Source: Demetria terragena DSM 11295
GTDB lineage: Bacteria > Actinomycetota > Actinomycetes > Actinomycetales > Dermatophilaceae
Reading direction: 5' to 3'
Assembly (NCBI RefSeq): GCF_000376825.1
Contig: NZ_AQXW01000004.1
Location: forward strand, 930,001-994,000
DNA: 64,000 bases
The position numbers and the translations under genes were made by a program. Positions 31,001-37,988 of this stretch are shown in pieces (the stretch's first letter is position 1; each line of letters opens with the position of its first letter). The notes below the pieces were generated by a model. The model did no database searches, had not been told where the DNA came from, and saw only the letters and a list, made by a program, of their open reading frames with translations.

Positions 31001-31864
31001 ACCATCGCCGAAGAGTCCACCTCATGGCCCGGCGTCACCTCGCCGACCAGCGAGGGCGGACTCGGATTCGGCATGAAATGGAACATGGGCTGGATGCACG
31101 ACTCCCTCGACTACCTGGCCGAGGAGCCCATCAACCGTCAGTGGCACCACCACAAGGTGACCTTCGGTCTGACGTACGCCTTCAGTGAGAAGTTTGTTCT
31201 GCCGATCAGTCACGACGAGGTCGTCCATGGCAAGGGCTCACTGTTGCGCAAGATGCCGGGCAATCGGTGGCAGCAGTTGGCCAACCTGCGCGCCTACCTT
31301 GGTTTCATGTGGAGCCACCCCGGCAAACAACTGCTCTTCATGGGCTGTGAGTTCGGCCAGGAGGCCGAGTGGGCAGACGGTCGCAGTCTCGACTGGTGGT
31401 TGCTGGATCAGCCAGCGCACTGGGGTGTCCATGCCTTGACCAAGGACCTCAACCGTATCTACCGCGAGCACCCTGCGCTCTGGGAACTCGACCACTCATC
31501 AGAGGGTTTCACCTGGCTGGATGCCGATGATGCGGCTGGCAATACCTACGCATTCGTGCGTCAAGCCAGTGGTGAGGATGCCGACGCGATCGTCGCGGTG
31601 GTGAACCTCAGCGGGTCAGAGCGGGCAGACCTCCCGATCGGGTTCCCGCGCGCCGGCCGATGGGTCGAGGTACTCAACACTGACGCCGAGCATTACGGCG
31701 GAAGTGGTGTGGGCAACCTCGGCGCTGTCGAGGCGACCGCCCAGGAGCACCAGGGCCAGCCTGCCGCTGCAACGGTCACCGTGGGTCCGCTCTCCACGGT
31801 GTGGTTCGCCTGGGGCGGCGAGCCGATCGAAGATACTGCCGCCACTAAGGAGGCTCAGCTATGA
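28091..31864 (+). CDS. glgB: Maltokinase fused to glycogen branching enzyme
   Basis: A 1257-residue fusion. Residues 1 to about 470 form a maltokinase (Mak/Pep2), with the start MVSRWIGDQRWYTGKGR, the kinase-like HGDLHLGQ (D343) and DFEGEP (D361). Residues from about 520 form GlgB: N-terminal CBM48 modules, then the barrel with D921 (LRIDGVASM), E974 (IAEES) and D1042 (ISHDEVVHGK). One enzyme makes maltose-1-phosphate, the GlgE substrate; the other branches the GlgE product. Usually these are neighbouring separate genes. A strong internal ribosome-binding site before codon 490 suggests that GlgB may also be made alone. The stop overlaps pgm by 4 bases. Confidence 0.93.
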   Translation: MAIVHQATLHPDKVTMVSRWIGDQRWYTGKGRTPELRKVGAFRFDDPAGEVGIETLFLVDEAGRDPVVYQVPLTYRHAPLEGLADHAFLGTMEHSVLGTRYVYDACHDPVYATELLRTIVNGATEAERSDGLVEGTCGGSGIVGAVPRQYDVAMRSPQVLIGEQSNTSIIGRLIVDGEEHDIITKVFRVVHEGRNADVEVQGSLTAAGSDRVPELVGWLSGSWQDSGAGQCGGDLAFAQRFFPDAQDGWRQAVSAAESGKDFSAQAHALGVATAEIHAQLATFLPTAAPQPERIRAIAAELRARFATAADADPTLASHQEEAEAIYTELENANWPTLQRIHGDLHLGQALDTKETGWVLIDFEGEPLRAPGDRAAPDAPARDIAGLLRSFDYAAGSIAAHGPTDTAAWSSGARAAFLAGYSESSGLDVQGQAALLRAYELDKAAYELVYETRNRPDWVEIPRTALTRLLSDDPYGDNAAGPDHSTEGDDVRIPLPGRAQPREEKPIAELPKNSNSSGPQPVSLDRSEADLVLRGLHRGPHSVLGVHPGEAGTTVRVLRPLAASVSLDLGESGRVDLQHEYEGIWSGVVPGTDIPDYRVVTTYEDGVEHIVDDPYRFLPTMGEVDLHLIGEGRHEQLWTVLGAHMRTYPSVLGEVRGTSFAVWAPHARAIQVIGDFNRWDGGGHSLRVLGSSGVWELFVPGVEPGSAYKFNILCADGVWRQKADPMARQAQVAPQTASVVTDSAYDWNDEDWLSQRAQQDPAKRPMSTYEVHLGSWRQGHSYADLAEHLVNYVQDLGFTHVELMPVMDHPYPPSWGYHVTSYYAPNSRFGDPDGFRYLVDTLHQNGIGVILDWVPGHFATDPWALARFDGTPLYEHPDPRRGWHPEWGSYIFDFGRPHVRNFLVANALYWMEEFHIDGLRIDGVASMLYLDYAREGGEWLPNQHGGKENLEAVQLLQETNATAYKRIPGIVTIAEESTSWPGVTSPTSEGGLGFGMKWNMGWMHDSLDYLAEEPINRQWHHHKVTFGLTYAFSEKFVLPISHDEVVHGKGSLLRKMPGNRWQQLANLRAYLGFMWSHPGKQLLFMGCEFGQEAEWADGRSLDWWLLDQPAHWGVHALTKDLNRIYREHPALWELDHSSEGFTWLDADDAAGNTYAFVRQASGEDADAIVAVVNLSGSERADLPIGFPRAGRWVEVLNTDAEHYGGSGVGNLGAVEATAQEHQGQPAAATVTVGPLSTVWFAWGGEPIEDTAATKEAQL
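29547..29560 (+). promoter_or_regulatory. Internal ribosome-binding site and GTG at the mak-glgB junction
   Basis: AAGGAG (29547-29552) precedes an in-frame GTG (29558-29560, codon 490) by 5 bases, right in the linker between the kinase and branching-enzyme parts. It looks like the former start of a separate glgB and could still give a free 768-residue GlgB. Confidence 0.6.
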
Positions 31865-33510
31865 CTCAGACCCGAGCGGGCCAGGTCGCACAACCGCGCG
31901 ACCTCGTCGACGTCGCGGCACTCGTGACGGCGTACTACACCACCCAGCCCGACCCAGAGAACATCGACCAGCAGGTCGCGTTTGGCACGTCGGGGCATCG
32001 CGGGTCGTCGTTCAAGTCCTCGTTTAATGAACTCCATATCCTGGCCACAACCCAGGCCATCGTTGACTACCGCCGGGAGCAGGGCTTCGATGGGCCGCTC
32101 TTCATCGGTCGCGACACCCATGGGTTGTCTGAACCTGCCTGGGCTTCTGCTCTGGAAGTGTTGATCGCGAACGAAGTCACGGTGCTCGTTGACGACCGTG
32201 ACGGTTACACCCCGACGCCCGCGGTTTCGCACGCAATCCTTCGTGCAAATCTTGGAAAAGACCTGTCCCAAAGGGGAATTGGCCTGGCCGATGGAATTGT
32301 GGTGACTCCTTCTCACAACCCACCGGCCGATGGTGGATTCAAGTACAACCCGCCGCACGGTGGCCCCGCCGACACCGACGCGACGTCAGTCATTGCCGCG
32401 CGAGCCAACGACTACCTACGCGCCAATCTGGACGGTGTGCAACGCATCCCATACTCCCGTGCGCGCGCCGCGGCTCAGTCATACGACTTCATGGGCACCT
32501 ATGTCGACGACCTTCCACAGGTCTTGGACCTAGCCAAAATCAAAGATGCGGGCATCCGCATCGGTGCGGACCCCCTGGGTGGAGCGGCGGTGGCGTACTG
32601 GGGCGAGATCGCGGACCGACACGGCCTGGATCTCACCGTCGTCAATCCACTGGTCGACGCGACCTGGCGATTCATGACGCTCGACTGGGACGAGAAGATC
32701 CGGATGGATTGTTCTTCACCGTCGGCAATGGCTTCCCTCATAGCTCAAAAGGACCAGTTCCAGATCGCGACTGGCAACGACGCCGACTCCGATCGACACG
32801 GCATCGTCACGCCAGATGGCGGCCTGATGAACCCCAATCACTATCTGGCTGTTGCCATCCAGTACCTCTACGGCGGCGCGCGGCCCGGTTGGCAGTCCGG
32901 GCGAATCGGCAAGACCCTGGTGTCCTCCTCCATGATCAACCGCGTGGCGGCTGATCTTGGCAAGGAACTGTGGGAGGTGCCCGTGGGCTTCAAGTGGTTC
33001 GTGCCTGGTCTACTCGACGGGTCGGTTGGCTTCGGTGGTGAGGAGTCGGCTGGCGCCTCGTTCCTGCGCCACGACGGCAGCGTCTGGACGACCGACAAGG
33101 ACGGCATCATCCTCGCGCTGCTCGCGTCCGAGATCCTTGCGGCGACGGGCAAGAGCCCGAGCGAGCACTACGCCGACTTGGTTGCCGCGCACGGTGACCC
33201 GGCGTACGCCCGCGTGGACGCTCCGGCCAATCGCGACCAGAAGGCCAAGCTGAAGAACCTCTCCCCCAGCGATGTCACTGCCGAATCCCTTGCGGGAGAA
33301 TCGATTACGGCTAAGTTGACTGAGGCTCCTGGCAACGGCGCCAGCGTTGGCGGGCTCAAGGTGACCACCGAAAGCGCGTGGTTCGCTGCGCGCCCGTCCG
33401 GCACCGAGGACGTCTACAAGATCTATGCCGAGTCGTTCCGCGGACCAGACCACCTTGCGCAGGTGCAGGCCGAGGCACGTGAGGTCGTCAGTGCCGCCTT
33501 GGCCGGCTGA
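31861..33510 (+). CDS. pgm: Phosphoglucomutase, alpha-D-glucose-phosphate specific
   Basis: A 549-residue phosphohexomutase that interconverts glucose-1- and glucose-6-phosphate. The phospho-serine is S151 in TPSHNPPADGG, metal is bound by GNDADSDRHG, and the sugar loop GGEESAG and phosphate-binding RPSGTEDVYKIY are intact. The start overlaps the stop of the fused maltokinase-GlgB gene by 4 bases (ATGA), making it the last gene of the glgE operon. It links glucan synthesis and breakdown to central metabolism. Confidence 0.96.
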   Translation: MTQTRAGQVAQPRDLVDVAALVTAYYTTQPDPENIDQQVAFGTSGHRGSSFKSSFNELHILATTQAIVDYRREQGFDGPLFIGRDTHGLSEPAWASALEVLIANEVTVLVDDRDGYTPTPAVSHAILRANLGKDLSQRGIGLADGIVVTPSHNPPADGGFKYNPPHGGPADTDATSVIAARANDYLRANLDGVQRIPYSRARAAAQSYDFMGTYVDDLPQVLDLAKIKDAGIRIGADPLGGAAVAYWGEIADRHGLDLTVVNPLVDATWRFMTLDWDEKIRMDCSSPSAMASLIAQKDQFQIATGNDADSDRHGIVTPDGGLMNPNHYLAVAIQYLYGGARPGWQSGRIGKTLVSSSMINRVAADLGKELWEVPVGFKWFVPGLLDGSVGFGGEESAGASFLRHDGSVWTTDKDGIILALLASEILAATGKSPSEHYADLVAAHGDPAYARVDAPANRDQKAKLKNLSPSDVTAESLAGESITAKLTEAPGNGASVGGLKVTTESAWFAARPSGTEDVYKIYAESFRGPDHLAQVQAEAREVVSAALAG

Positions 33511-33558
33511 GCCGCACCTCTCGACTGAGGGCGCCGCTGACAGGAGGGCGAAAATCTC

Positions 33559-33885
33559 ATGACCGATGAACCGCACCCGCCCGCCCTCCTTCTCTTCGGA
33601 CTGTCGCTCTTGTTCACCCTGCTTGGCCCTGTCGTGTCGATCGGAATCTACGCCGGGTGCTGGACGCTGGCCGACCCGGACACCTGCGAGTCCACCTCGC
33701 TACTCAGCCTCTACCTCTCGTTCGGAGCGCCAGTTCCGCTGGCGATCACAGGCATGGTCTGGTCGGCGCGCCGGCTGGCAGTAGGGACACCCCACCCGCT
33801 CCGCCCCATGACATACGCGGGGTCAGCGGTCGGTGTAGTCGCGTTCGGCGTGCTCATACTCTGGGCTCTCGCCTCCGGATCGTGA
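33559..33885 (+). CDS. Small membrane protein of unknown function
   Basis: A 108-residue protein with three predicted membrane helices (LLLFGLSLLFTLLGPVVSIG, LYLSFGAPVPLAITGMVW, AGSAVGVVAFGVLILWAL). Two cysteines lie in the first loop (AGCWTLADPDTCES). AGGAGGG lies about 13 bases before the ATG. It follows pgm by 48 bases and precedes a convergent operon. No family is recognised. Confidence 0.6.
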   Translation: MTDEPHPPALLLFGLSLLFTLLGPVVSIGIYAGCWTLADPDTCESTSLLSLYLSFGAPVPLAITGMVWSARRLAVGTPHPLRPMTYAGSAVGVVAFGVLILWALASGS

Positions 33886-33919
33886 GCCAATCTCGCCATC
33901 TGAGGTGGCAGTTCGCCGC

Positions 33920-34026
33920 GGCGCCGACATATCGACTGGCAGTTCGCTCACCTCTCGAAGAGGAACCCGCGGAATTCCGGGATTCCGGCACCAGTCGTCA
34001 AATGAACTGCCAGTCCACATGGCGCC
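33920..34026. repeat. Palindromic element with TGGCAGTTC arms
   Basis: GACTGGCAGTTCG (33934-33946) is repeated in inverted form at 34003-34015 with one mismatch. The arms extend outward imperfectly to GGCGCC on both sides (33920-33925 and 34021-34026). A third, direct copy of TGGCAGTTCGCC lies at 33906. It fills the gap between a plus-strand membrane gene and a minus-strand ATP-grasp gene, so it may end transcription from both sides. It resembles a small REP or MITE-like element. Confidence 0.6.
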
Positions 34027-34037
34027 CCAGCCGCGGG

Positions 34038-35279
34038 TCAGCCGAGTTTGCTCGCCTCGTCCTTTGCCCAGAGTCCAGTGAGGCCACGGAAATGCGCCAA
34101 GAAGCGCTCGTGCTCATGGGCGGGGTAGGTCGCGCGGACCGTCTCGACCAAGAGCCGGTCGAAGTCATCCGAGGTCACCCAGTCCAGGACCAGCTCGGGC
34201 ACGTGCGACAACGAGTTTTCGCAGAACTCCCAGTACTTCTCCGTCTCGAAGTGCTCATCGGCCAGCTTCTGGTAGGCGCCCAACTTGTCGCCGTAATCGA
34301 GTGACTCGTTATCGGCGATCGAGAACCAGGCGTCGGGGTCGACCTGCGTCTTCGCCTTGCGGTCGTGCACGACGCAGAACGCCGACCACCGCAGCAACGC
34401 TGTCATCGCCCACGGGAAGTAATAGTGCAATGAGGTCAGCGCGACATCGGGACAGGCGTTGGCGTAGTCGATCGGATAGACGACGCCGTCCTTGATTAAC
34501 ATCTCGCAGGAGTTGAACTCCCACCGGAAGAACGCATTGACGGTCTGGGCGATCGTCACGCACTCCTGGCCGACCTCGGGGCTGAGGAAGTCGTAGGCCA
34601 CGGCATAGCGGTTGTGCATGGGCTCATCGGGCTGAAACTTCATCGTCATGGTCTCGGGACCGATGGTGAGCGAGCGCGCGAAGACCTCATAGCCCGGCAC
34701 CGCCTGCTGCAGGTGCATCAACATCTCGCCGGACTCGTCATACGAGCGGTGCAAGTCATCGCGGTTCTTGACCTGCGAAACCCCGCGCCAGCCACCGCCG
34801 TCGAAAGGCTTCATAAACATCGGGTACCCCAGCGGCTCCGCGATCTCTTCAAGGTTGAAGTCGCGGTTGTATTTCGCTGAGGTGTAGGCCCACCTGACGT
34901 TGTCGACCGGGTTCTTGTACGGCACCAGCACGGTCTCAGGAACGTTCATGCCCAGGCGCATCAGTGCGCAGTAGGCCGAGTGTTTTTCCATTGACTGGAA
35001 TGTGAAGGGGCTGTTGAGCAGGTAGACGTCATCCATGAGCGAGGCCTTCTTGAGCCACTCACGCGGGTGGTAGTACCAGTGCGCGAGCCGATCAATCACC
35101 AGCTGATGGCGCGTCTTGTCCCGTAGGTTGAACGGCTCGATCGTCAGCCGCTCCGTCGTCAGCTCATGGACAGTGCCGTCAGCCGCTGTGATGGGGCCGA
35201 CGCGGCGTACGAGCTCCTCAAGGGCCCGCGGCCAGTCTTCTTCGGCGCCCAATAGGAGTCCGATCAGGTGCTCATTCAT
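34038..35279 (-). CDS. Uncharacterised ATP-grasp protein
   Basis: A 413-residue protein with ATP-grasp features: a pre-ATP-grasp segment KHSAYCALMRLGMNVPET, the nucleotide-binding KPFDGGGWRGV (K157 onwards) and a metal-binding end PIDYANACPDVA (D271, N274, D278). Such enzymes join a carboxylate to an amine or other nucleophile through an acyl-phosphate. It does not match a named pathway enzyme that I recognise. The ATG has GAAGGAG 6 bases upstream. It is last in a minus-strand set with two esterase-like genes (30-base gap to the nearer), so the hydrolases may act on its product or substrate. That link is inferred. Confidence 0.75.
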   Translation of the reverse strand: MNEHLIGLLLGAEEDWPRALEELVRRVGPITAADGTVHELTTERLTIEPFNLRDKTRHQLVIDRLAHWYYHPREWLKKASLMDDVYLLNSPFTFQSMEKHSAYCALMRLGMNVPETVLVPYKNPVDNVRWAYTSAKYNRDFNLEEIAEPLGYPMFMKPFDGGGWRGVSQVKNRDDLHRSYDESGEMLMHLQQAVPGYEVFARSLTIGPETMTMKFQPDEPMHNRYAVAYDFLSPEVGQECVTIAQTVNAFFRWEFNSCEMLIKDGVVYPIDYANACPDVALTSLHYYFPWAMTALLRWSAFCVVHDRKAKTQVDPDAWFSIADNESLDYGDKLGAYQKLADEHFETEKYWEFCENSLSHVPELVLDWVTSDDFDRLLVETVRATYPAHEHERFLAHFRGLTGLWAKDEASKLG

Positions 35280-35309
35280 TCTTGCTCCTTCTCAGCAGAT
35301 CGTCGCGGT

Positions 35310-36071
35310 TCAGCAAAACCGCGGGAGGTGGTGCGCCATTTGCTTGCGCCACCACGGCCAGTCGTGGGCAACATCGTGTCCCCACAGGTCGAGTTCGACC
35401 GGAATTCCCTTGTCGTGCAGGAGTTCTGCGAATGCTTGGCTGGAAGGGAGCGCCTTGGTGGGCTCCACCTCGAAGGGTCCCTGCCCCACGGTGAGAAGGA
35501 TGGAGGCGTGCTGCCTCAACCAGTCCAGATGCTCCCCATGCATCCCCGCGACATAGCTCATCGGGTTGGCGAAGTAGGTCGCGTCACCGAACTCACCGTG
35601 GCCGTGCCATGAGGTCACGTCGTAGGACCCGGACATGCCGATCGCCAGGGGCGCAACGTGCGCATGGGTCAAGGTGAAATGCACTGCGTGGTAAGCCCCT
35701 AGCGACACCCCCAGGGTCATCAGTTTCAACCCAGCTCCGCCGGTCTGAGCACCGATCCAGGGCAGGACGGCCTGCTCAAGCCATGCGGTGTAGTGCTGAT
35801 GGCGCCTCGCGCGCTCTTCGGTGGGTGCGGCGTTATCCGACCAAGAGAACGCGTCCGCTGAATCCACACAGAAAAAGCTCACGCGCCCGGCGTCGACCAA
35901 GTCCTGGACGGCTTCCACCATGCCGTTGCTTGCGAAGTCCTGTGCGCTGCCCGCCTCGCTGGGAAAGACCAAGACGGGTCGCCCCCAGTGCCCGTACCGG
36001 ATGACGCCCAAGGTGCTGTCGGTTCCAGGCACCTGGAGATCGACGCGTTGCTGTTCACTCACGGTCCTCAT
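35310..36071 (-). CDS. Alpha/beta-hydrolase, esterase family
   Basis: A 253-residue alpha/beta-hydrolase. The nucleophile is the serine in LGVSLGAYHAVHF, and the histidine near WGHDVAHDWPWWR completes the triad as in the EstD/putative-esterase family. There is no signal peptide, so it acts in the cytoplasm. It lies between the second esterase gene (35-base gap) and the ATP-grasp gene, in one direction. Tryptophan- and histidine-rich C-terminus is typical of this family. Substrate unknown. Confidence 0.8.
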   Translation of the reverse strand: MRTVSEQQRVDLQVPGTDSTLGVIRYGHWGRPVLVFPSEAGSAQDFASNGMVEAVQDLVDAGRVSFFCVDSADAFSWSDNAAPTEERARRHQHYTAWLEQAVLPWIGAQTGGAGLKLMTLGVSLGAYHAVHFTLTHAHVAPLAIGMSGSYDVTSWHGHGEFGDATYFANPMSYVAGMHGEHLDWLRQHASILLTVGQGPFEVEPTKALPSSQAFAELLHDKGIPVELDLWGHDVAHDWPWWRKQMAHHLPRFC

Positions 36072-36106
36072 CCTGTCTTACGACGGGCCCCAACGGGCGC
36101 TTTTCG

Positions 36107-36853
36107 TCACCAGGTCTCAGCCAACAGATTCGACCAGATCGGATCAAGGGCGCTGCGCCAAGAGGGATAGTCGTGCCCGCCGCCGACGGCCCGCCAATCG
36201 ACGCGCAGTCCTTGGCTCCGCAGCGCGGCCTGCACCGCCTTGTTGTTCTCAAAGTTGCCCTCGCGCCGACTGCACGTCATCGCCACCCGCAGGTCGGTAC
36301 GCGCCCGTCGCCGCTCCCCGGCCTTGATGGCATCGGCGTGCCGCACCACTCGGTCGAACCACCGCCATTCGACTTCTGGGCCTTGGCGCCAAAAAAACGA
36401 ACCTGATTGCGACAGAACGGCGCCCACGTCGGGGCGGCGCAACGCGACCAGCATCGAGGTCAGGCCACCGAGGCTGGCCCCCATGAAGGCCAACGGCCGT
36501 TCGATGGCATAACGGTCGCGCAGAGCATCCACCGCACGATCGACCGATCGCAGGTAGAGCGGCGAGCCCGAATACCACTGCATGCGATGCACCGGACTGG
36601 CGAGAACGAGCCGAAATGGGGGCAACGAACCATCCTTGATGTGGGCACCTGCCCACTGCAGCACGTTCGCCTGCTCTACGTAAGCCGATCCGTCGTGGCA
36701 CCACAGCAGCGGCGCTGGCGTCTGTGCGCGCAGGCCCTTGGGGGCCCACACCTCGACTGGGAGCGGGTGGGTCAGAGCGCTCGGTAATTGCAGCGGCGTG
36801 CGCCGACCAGAAACAGCCGGTGCGGTCAGCCAAGACGGCGATCGTCCTGACAC
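36107..36853 (-). CDS. Enterochelin-esterase-like alpha/beta-hydrolase
   Basis: A 248-residue hydrolase of the Fes/esterase-D fold. The nucleophile elbow is FMGASLGGLTSM, and GGGHDYPSWRSAL carries the catalytic histidine. The family name comes from siderophore esterases, but no siderophore genes are near, and related proteins hydrolyse many acyl esters. It starts at a GTG, 15 bases after the stop of the YbbN-like gene, with a distant AAGG. Together with the next hydrolase and the ATP-grasp gene it forms a set of unknown purpose. Confidence 0.78.
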   Translation of the reverse strand: MSGRSPSWLTAPAVSGRRTPLQLPSALTHPLPVEVWAPKGLRAQTPAPLLWCHDGSAYVEQANVLQWAGAHIKDGSLPPFRLVLASPVHRMQWYSGSPLYLRSVDRAVDALRDRYAIERPLAFMGASLGGLTSMLVALRRPDVGAVLSQSGSFFWRQGPEVEWRWFDRVVRHADAIKAGERRRARTDLRVAMTCSRREGNFENNKAVQAALRSQGLRVDWRAVGGGHDYPSWRSALDPIWSNLLAETW

Positions 36854-36868
36854 TTGTGCTGGCCGGCC

Positions 36869-37906
36869 TTAGTACAGCGCCGACATCAACGCGGTACGCG
36901 CCTTGCGTACCCTCTCGTCACTCGCCCCGACAATCTCGAACAAGCCCAAGAGGTGTTCGCGCGCCTGCGTTCGCTCGTCGCCGGCGGTGAGTTTGACGGT
37001 GTCGATGAGGCGCCCGAAGGCATCCTCGACGTGGCCGCCCACGAGGTCCAGGTCGGCCACCTGCGTCGCCAGGGTCACGTCTGAGGGGTTTGCCGCAGCT
37101 CCGGCGCGCACCTCGGTGGCGTCCAGGCCCTGCGTCCGCTGGTAGAGCACGGCCTGACCGCGTCCGTAATGCGCTTCGAGGTCGTTCGGGTTCTCAGCCA
37201 GCGCCTGGTCATAGGCGCTGATCGCCCCATCAAAGTCGCCTTTCTCGAAGGCTTCGTACGCGGCGTCGTGGTGCGGTGACGGGGCTTCTTCTTCGTCGCC
37301 TTCAGCTGCGTCGTCGACACCGTCGGCGGCATCGTGATCGCCGGGTACGCGGCCCGCAAGACCGTTGGCCACCGACACCTTGAGGATTTCTTCAATGATC
37401 TGCTTGGCCGCGGCTGCATCCTGCAGTGGCGGCAACGGCATCGGCTGCCCCTGCAGGAAGGCGACCGTCGTCACCATGCTTCCCGCAGGCAACTGACCGC
37501 CTTGGGCCAACTGCTGGCCGAGCTGTTGGAAGGCTTGGGCCACTTCAGGAACCTGGTCGATATCGACCACACCAAGTTGAACCCGCCCTGCCTGAGCCCG
37601 CACCACGGCCGCCAACTCATCGGCTGGCGCCTTAGACGCTGGCTGTGATCCGGCGAAGAGGGTGATGATCACCGGGAAGCGCATCGAGGCGTTGACCAGG
37701 TCGCTGAAGGCCTGCGCGTCGGGCACGTCGACGACAAGGCCGCTACCAGAACCCGATGCACCACCGGAGGCAGGCGGAGCGCCGCCAACTCCCGCAGCAC
37801 CGCCCGCGGGAGCTCCTGCTGCGCCGCCGTGGGCGGGACGCTTGGAAAGTCCGGACAGGTCGACCGCGCCGCGCAGGGCCGCGGAATTAATGGGCTGGTC
37901 ACTCAT
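36869..37906 (-). CDS. YbbN/CnoX-like thioredoxin-fold protein with TPR region
   Basis: A 345-residue co-chaperone-like protein. A Gly/Ala/Pro-rich N-terminus leads to a thioredoxin domain (about 55-180) in which the usual CxxC is replaced by SQPA, so it cannot do dithiol chemistry. A TPR-like helical C-terminus (DAAYEAFEKGDFDGAISAYDQALAENPND onward, cited in parts) follows an acidic linker. CnoX proteins hold unfolded clients for chaperonin. The ATG at 37906 is preceded by CAGAAT and 6 bases, possibly leaderless. It is first in the esterase/ATP-grasp operon. Confidence 0.82.
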   Translation of the reverse strand: MSDQPINSAALRGAVDLSGLSKRPAHGGAAGAPAGGAAGVGGAPPASGGASGSGSGLVVDVPDAQAFSDLVNASMRFPVIITLFAGSQPASKAPADELAAVVRAQAGRVQLGVVDIDQVPEVAQAFQQLGQQLAQGGQLPAGSMVTTVAFLQGQPMPLPPLQDAAAAKQIIEEILKVSVANGLAGRVPGDHDAADGVDDAAEGDEEEAPSPHHDAAYEAFEKGDFDGAISAYDQALAENPNDLEAHYGRGQAVLYQRTQGLDATEVRAGAAANPSDVTLATQVADLDLVGGHVEDAFGRLIDTVKLTAGDERTQAREHLLGLFEIVGASDERVRKARTALMSALY

Positions 37907-37988
37907 GGCTACATTCTGTCCGATGCGCTCTGGTGTTCCCACCCCGGCTGCCCACGACCGACGCCCAGCGCCAGCGCGGTCGGTCGAA

